Below, piece after piece: positions 60,342 to 64,000 of a stretch of 64,000 nt of DNA; position 1 is the stretch's first letter; every line of letters starts with the position of its first letter. The stretch is from Wolinella sp052170135 (GTDB lineage: Bacteria > Campylobacterota > Campylobacteria > Campylobacterales > Helicobacteraceae), in the NCBI GenBank assembly GCA_052170135.1, contig JBQNBC010000005.1, positions 40,769 to 104,768 of the forward strand, given 5' to 3'. The notes under the pieces are model-generated. The model did not search any database and was not told the DNA's origin. It worked only from the letters and a program-made list of their open reading frames with translations. Position numbers and translations under genes: made by a program.

Positions 60342-62006
60342 CTAGCTCTCCAACTTTAAGAGCATGATTAGCGAGCGCAAAAGCGAATCACTTGCGTTAT
60401 AGACGGCGCGGTTTAGATTTAATAGCGATGAGGCTATATCATCTGGTATGCTATTTTCCTTTACGACTTGCGCAATTACCCTGACGGCCTCTTCGTTTTC
60501 ATCCTCCATATCTTTCGCAATTTTCTGCGCCTCATGGAATGAGTTTTCAATCTCCTCATTATCAAGAATCTGCTTGATGTTCCTAAAAAGCTTCACAAGG
60601 TCATAGCGAATTCTGTCGTAGTTATCATTAATATACTCGATGTCACTGTCATTGAACTGATCTATGTTTGCCTTTGCATCTTTTAGAGTTTTTGTTGCAT
60701 ACGAGACATCACGCACAGCTTGGAGAATCTTTGTTAGACGCAACTTCTCATCATCATCTAGTAGCGAATAATCTATCTCGCCACCATAGGCTAAGATTCT
60801 CATCTCAAGGCGTTTTATATTGCGATAAAGCTTTGGCAGACTATCCTCAGCCTTAAAGCTATCTTTAGATAGTACTTTCCACATGCGCTTATGACGATTG
60901 AATACTTCCTCTGGATTTAGGCTCAAAAGCATAGAACCAAAGCGCAACACACATTCAAGCATGTGAATGCTCTCCTTATAGAGAGCTTCAAGAGATGCAT
61001 CGACAATACTGGTGTCAACCGCACTTATATATTGCGTTACTTCCTCATTCTGCTCAGATGCAAAGAATCGAGAGAGTACATTTGCAAACCACGGGATAAA
61101 CGGTGAGAGAATCACAAGCCCAATTAAGTTAAAAAGCGTCTGATACATTGCAAGCGCGACAGCTTGATCATTTTTCAACCCCATTGTCTCCATTACTAAA
61201 TATGTGAGTGGATAGAGTAGGACATACCCAATAATGGCGATAATAAAGTTAAATCCAAAGTGTGCTATTGCTACGCGCTTTTTATCGGCGCCACCACCAA
61301 GAGCACCTATTAGTGATGTTGTTGTCGTTCCAACGTTAGAGCCAACTATGAGCGCAACAGCAACTGGAAAGTCTATAACCTGTGCATTTAGCGCAGCGAG
61401 GGCAATTGCAGCGAGGGCGAATGAGGATTGAATAAGAATCGTCAAAACAGCGCCAATAAGCACAAATATAGGCAATGGATAGAGAAGATACTCGCTAAAG
61501 TCAAATGAAGCTGCTAGAAAATCTGAGCTACTTTTAAGATAGTGCAATCCCAAAAACAGGAATCCAAAGCCAAGCAATACACGACTAAATGCAACCCACT
61601 TTGAGTTGCTACGCTTGTTAAAAATTAGTATAAATCCACCAACACCAATGACTGGAAGCGCAATAGCATCAATCTTTACTTTAAAGCCAATAAGTGCCAC
61701 AAGCCACGCAGAAAAAGTCGTCCCAAAGCTCGCACCAAATACAACGCCAATAGCACTCGTAAGGCTTACAAGCCCTGCCCCAACAAATGAAAGCGTCATC
61801 AGTGCAACAACAGTGCTGCTCTGCAATGCAGCTGCTGAAAATGTCCCGCTCAATACCGCTTTAAAAGGCGTGGCAGTAAAGTCCTTAATCATGCGCTTAA
61901 ACGTCCTACCCGCAGAATCCTCAATCGCACGCTCCATATAATACATACCAAACAAAAACAGTCCAAGCCCAGAAAATGCCTCAATAACAACATCAATATA
62001 AGACAA
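60342..62006 (-). CDS. Na/Pi-cotransporter-family protein with PhoU-like tail
   Basis: A 554-residue membrane protein with two inverted NptA/PNaS repeats, each with a QSS motif (AALQSSTVVALMTL near 60 and ILIQSSFALAAIAL near 192). A cytoplasmic alpha-helical PhoU-like domain follows (about 330-550). It is thought to move phosphate with sodium, out or in. The start is a TTG at 62006, seven bases after AAGGAG, just past the stop of the OmpA-like gene; an earlier TTG at 62030 lies before the ribosome site. It is coupled with the two motor-like genes upstream. Confidence 0.9.
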   Translation of the reverse strand: MSYIDVVIEAFSGLGLFLFGMYYMERAIEDSAGRTFKRMIKDFTATPFKAVLSGTFSAAALQSSTVVALMTLSFVGAGLVSLTSAIGVVFGASFGTTFSAWLVALIGFKVKIDAIALPVIGVGGFILIFNKRSNSKWVAFSRVLLGFGFLFLGLHYLKSSSDFLAASFDFSEYLLYPLPIFVLIGAVLTILIQSSFALAAIALAALNAQVIDFPVAVALIVGSNVGTTTTSLIGALGGGADKKRVAIAHFGFNFIIAIIGYVLLYPLTYLVMETMGLKNDQAVALAMYQTLFNLIGLVILSPFIPWFANVLSRFFASEQNEEVTQYISAVDTSIVDASLEALYKESIHMLECVLRFGSMLLSLNPEEVFNRHKRMWKVLSKDSFKAEDSLPKLYRNIKRLEMRILAYGGEIDYSLLDDDEKLRLTKILQAVRDVSYATKTLKDAKANIDQFNDSDIEYINDNYDRIRYDLVKLFRNIKQILDNEEIENSFHEAQKIAKDMEDENEEAVRVIAQVVKENSIPDDIASSLLNLNRAVYNASDSLLRSLIMLLKLES

Positions 62007-62007
62007 T

Positions 62008-62718
62008 TCACAACTCCTTGCTAAGGTCAAGAATCTTTAAAATTTTTTGATGACTACGAGTTAGCACACGAAATTCGACTCTACGCGAACGCTCCTCAGA
62101 ATCTAGTGGCTTTGCAAACGATAGTCCATTAGCACGCAACACCCTTATAAGCCACTCCTGCTCACTCTTTATTCCATCAAGAGTAAAGCAATATTTAAGC
62201 ACCTCAAAAGCTCTAGCCTGAGATAGTGCAGCATTACCAAGATATCTAGACTCTAGGGTTTTGGCGTTTAACCACTCACTTGATGTGTGTCCTTCGATTC
62301 TTATCTCTTCAATATCATTTTTGTATTTTTCCTGGGTTAGAATTCTTACATACCGCGGAAAAAAATCATCAAGAACACTCTTAAAACGCTCTTTTACCTG
62401 ACTCTTTCCTGTGTCAAATAGAATCTCAGGCTCTTTAAAACGAATTGTATTATCGCTGTCTATAATGGCATTCCATGCCTCCAAATCCGCTGAAAACTCG
62501 CGCAGAAGGTCACCATAAAGCTCAAGTTGCAGATTCTCAAACGTCTGTGCCACATCTCCTATCTTCACATTTAGAGCTTTTAACTCCTCGTTTTTACGCT
62601 CTAGCTTACGCTTATCTGATGCAGCACTCACCATATAAGAGACGGTGATGACCAAAAAGACCATCATTAAACCAGCCATCATATCTGAAATGCTAATCCA
62701 CTCCCGATTCTCACGCAT
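62008..62718 (-). CDS. OmpA/MotB-family protein (ZorB-like)
   Basis: A 236-residue protein. A single N-terminal helix begins WISISDMMAGLMMVFLVIT, with Asp12 in the place of the proton-carrying Asp of MotB. A coiled coil (about 35-75) and a C-terminal OmpA peptidoglycan-binding domain (about 90-215, with IRIEGHTSSEW and SQARAFEVLKY) follow. The N-terminal SDMMAGLMMVF pattern is that of ZorB-type stators. It overlaps the coiled-coil gene upstream by one base (TAATG). It could be a ZorAB-type defence motor or a general envelope motor. Confidence 0.85.
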   Translation of the reverse strand: MRENREWISISDMMAGLMMVFLVITVSYMVSAASDKRKLERKNEELKALNVKIGDVAQTFENLQLELYGDLLREFSADLEAWNAIIDSDNTIRFKEPEILFDTGKSQVKERFKSVLDDFFPRYVRILTQEKYKNDIEEIRIEGHTSSEWLNAKTLESRYLGNAALSQARAFEVLKYCFTLDGIKSEQEWLIRVLRANGLSFAKPLDSEERSRRVEFRVLTRSHQKILKILDLSKEL

Positions 62719-64000
62719 TATAATGTAGCCCTACTACCGATTAACTCGCGAATTCGACGCAAAAACCATTCATAATCACGCCTAAAATCACCAGTTAGCT
62801 CCCCAAGTGCAGCATCTAGATTTCTAAGCGATGCAACTAAATTATCATTCACTGCGCTTGTCGATTCTAACGAACTTGAAACATTATCTTGTAGTATTTT
62901 TAGTATTCCTTCAATTTCGCGTTTATTTGCCAAAAGTGTCTGATTTGTCGAGCTAATCATATCAACCACCTCGCGCTGAAGAATCTCAAACTGAGCCACT
63001 ACCGCCTCACCAGCCTCCTTTGGAGCACGCACGCTATCTTGAGTGATTTTCTGCACTACTTTTACATATTCTAATGCGATATTTCTTAGCGATTCTTTCG
63101 CTTCATTTTCAAGCAAGGCAAGCTGTTTGGAAATAGATTCCCCACTATGATTTAACAACTCTAGCTGTGCTTTTGCATTGGCTTTTGATGTATCTAGCGT
63201 GCTTTTAGCTAGACTTTTATTCATCTCTAGCACACTATTTTTAACACTATCTATTCCACTTTCAAGTGCTTTTGATAACATCATTAAACCACCAAGCGCG
63301 CCCTGCGTCATGCCATCAAAACCGCTCTTAATCTTCTCGCTTGCCTCAAAAAGAATCGCTTGACTAGACTTCACACCATTGCGCCATTCATTAAAAAATG
63401 CATCCCAAAGTTGTTTAGCTTCTTTGCTCAGATTCTCATTTGTAGCCTTATTAAGTGCTAAGAATCCATCGCTCTGCTTCTCGAATCGCTCCAGCAACTT
63501 ATTAAAAAGCACAAGCGTGCTCTCTTTGCTGAGTTTCTCCTGCTCCAAAATATGGCGCGATATCTCTTCGCTACTTTTTCTAAGCATTTCAAGCACTTCA
63601 ACAGCCCCAGCCCCAAGCTGCTCTCTCATAGACTTGACAAGCTCACCAAGCTCGGTCGACACGCAACCAAAATGCTCACTCATAACAGTCCTGCTATGCG
63701 ATACTTCGCTAGAGATATGCTCGTGCAACAAGCGATTTTGCTCATTCAAAGTCTCATCCAAGCCCTCTTGCGCACGCTTCATAAGTGCCAAAAATGTCCG
63801 CACCTCTTTTTTGGAATCCTCCTGCAAAAGCCTGATATGCTCGCTTAAGCTATCACGCGTTGCATTCAGAGATTCCCCTATCTCATCACCAAGACTCCTT
63901 AGCCTTTCGCTAGAACTGCTAAAAATCTGCCCCATCGCCTCAACGCTAGCCACAGCCTCACGTCGCATCTCGCCAAATCCAGCTAGCTGCGCATTTAATT
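62718..64000 (-). CDS. long coiled-coil protein, probable MotA/TolQ/ZorA-type tail, 5' end outside window
   Basis: The minus-strand frame is open from the window edge to TAA 62720-62718, giving 427 codons. An internal ATG at 63968 is not the true start, because open sequence (LNAQLAGFGE) precedes it. Almost all of it is amphipathic, coiled-coil-like sequence rich in Glu, Ser, Leu and Asn, ending with FRRDYEWFLRRIRELIGSRATL. No membrane helix is within the window. Next to an OmpA/MotB partner this fits the cytoplasmic tail of a ZorA or MotA/ExbB-like protein whose membrane part lies beyond 64000. Confidence 0.7.
   Translation of the reverse strand, partial: LNAQLAGFGEMRREAVASVEAMGQIFSSSSERLRSLGDEIGESLNATRDSLSEHIRLLQEDSKKEVRTFLALMKRAQEGLDETLNEQNRLLHEHISSEVSHSRTVMSEHFGCVSTELGELVKSMREQLGAGAVEVLEMLRKSSEEISRHILEQEKLSKESTLVLFNKLLERFEKQSDGFLALNKATNENLSKEAKQLWDAFFNEWRNGVKSSQAILFEASEKIKSGFDGMTQGALGGLMMLSKALESGIDSVKNSVLEMNKSLAKSTLDTSKANAKAQLELLNHSGESISKQLALLENEAKESLRNIALEYVKVVQKITQDSVRAPKEAGEAVVAQFEILQREVVDMISSTNQTLLANKREIEGILKILQDNVSSSLESTSAVNDNLVASLRNLDAALGELTGDFRRDYEWFLRRIRELIGSRATL

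Noticed and set aside
60170..60367. 65-codon plus-strand ORF overlapping the end of the Na/Pi-cotransporter gene
   Set aside because: No recognisable motif, overlaps a certain gene antisense, and starts in the AT-rich intergenic stretch.
1..64000. GANTC as a CcrM/HinfI-type methylation site explaining the repeated GAATC/GATTC
   Set aside because: GAGTC and GACTC are rare or absent where GAATC/GATTC is dense, and a fixed 5' A (AGAATC) recurs; a methylase recognising GANTC would not favour only the A/T versions with that flank.

Overview
The window looks like a chromosomal segment of a Campylobacterota bacterium, most likely a non-pylori (enterohepatic-type) Helicobacter or a close relative. 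The evidence is the moderate-to-low GC content, very dense gene packing with many ATGA/TAGTG overlaps, the Helicobacter-type order rpmH-rnpA-yidD-yidC-jag-mnmE, a futalosine-pathway deaminase next to a dihydroorotase-like gene, GatC, AddB and a PEB4/CBF2-like PPIase. I saw no rRNA, tRNA, insertion sequence, prophage or CRISPR array.

Layout. 1-7202: end of a YaaA-like gene, a DUF4149 membrane protein, addB, tkt and a PII gene on the minus strand, then leuC-gatC on the plus strand. 7358-9208: ung, a prepilin-like gene, and a DUF411 copper-associated gene cut by an in-frame amber codon. 9255-16073: a long minus-strand run, nadA-psd-bpt, mltC, a DJ-1-like gene, efp, fba and a periplasmic PPIase. 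16157-17378: two small membrane proteins. 17340-22219: mnmE-jag-yidC-yidD-rnpA-rpmH. 22305-24634: accC and divergent uppP. 24674-28659: a molybdenum-cofactor cluster (moeA-moaD-moaE-mobB-mog-moaC) with ribA upstream.

28708-31400 is the most coherent candidate for a little-described functional unit: hemerythrin-like protein, DUF2249 protein, polytopic histidine-containing membrane protein and Crp/Fnr-family regulator. It is preceded by a perfect TTGAT-N4-ATCAA box placed where a class II FNR/DNR activator would bind. Next come a DEAD-box helicase, ccdA, a chemoreceptor, a dihydroorotase-like gene without its metal motif, a MscS channel, an aminofutalosine deaminase, an iron-type alcohol dehydrogenase, purU and a four-PAS histidine kinase. 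46056-54004 holds a SIMPL-domain secreted protein, a DMT exporter, cmoA, smpB, ispE, csrA, truB, folE, htpX and truD. 54181-57076 is cstA followed by a small CxCC-tailed protein and an ArsA-like ATPase. 57290-59462 has a methyltransferase and a decayed PAS-GGDEF-EAL gene. The right edge (59562-64000) has an RRM protein, a Na/Pi-cotransporter-like protein, and a MotB/OmpA-like and coiled-coil MotA-tail-like pair that resembles ZorAB.

A global signal crosses all these genes: the hexamer AGAATC (GATTCT) is strongly over-represented on both strands and in different reading frames, and inverted copies form hairpins between genes. This resembles the behaviour of DNA-uptake sequences, but its role here is unproven.
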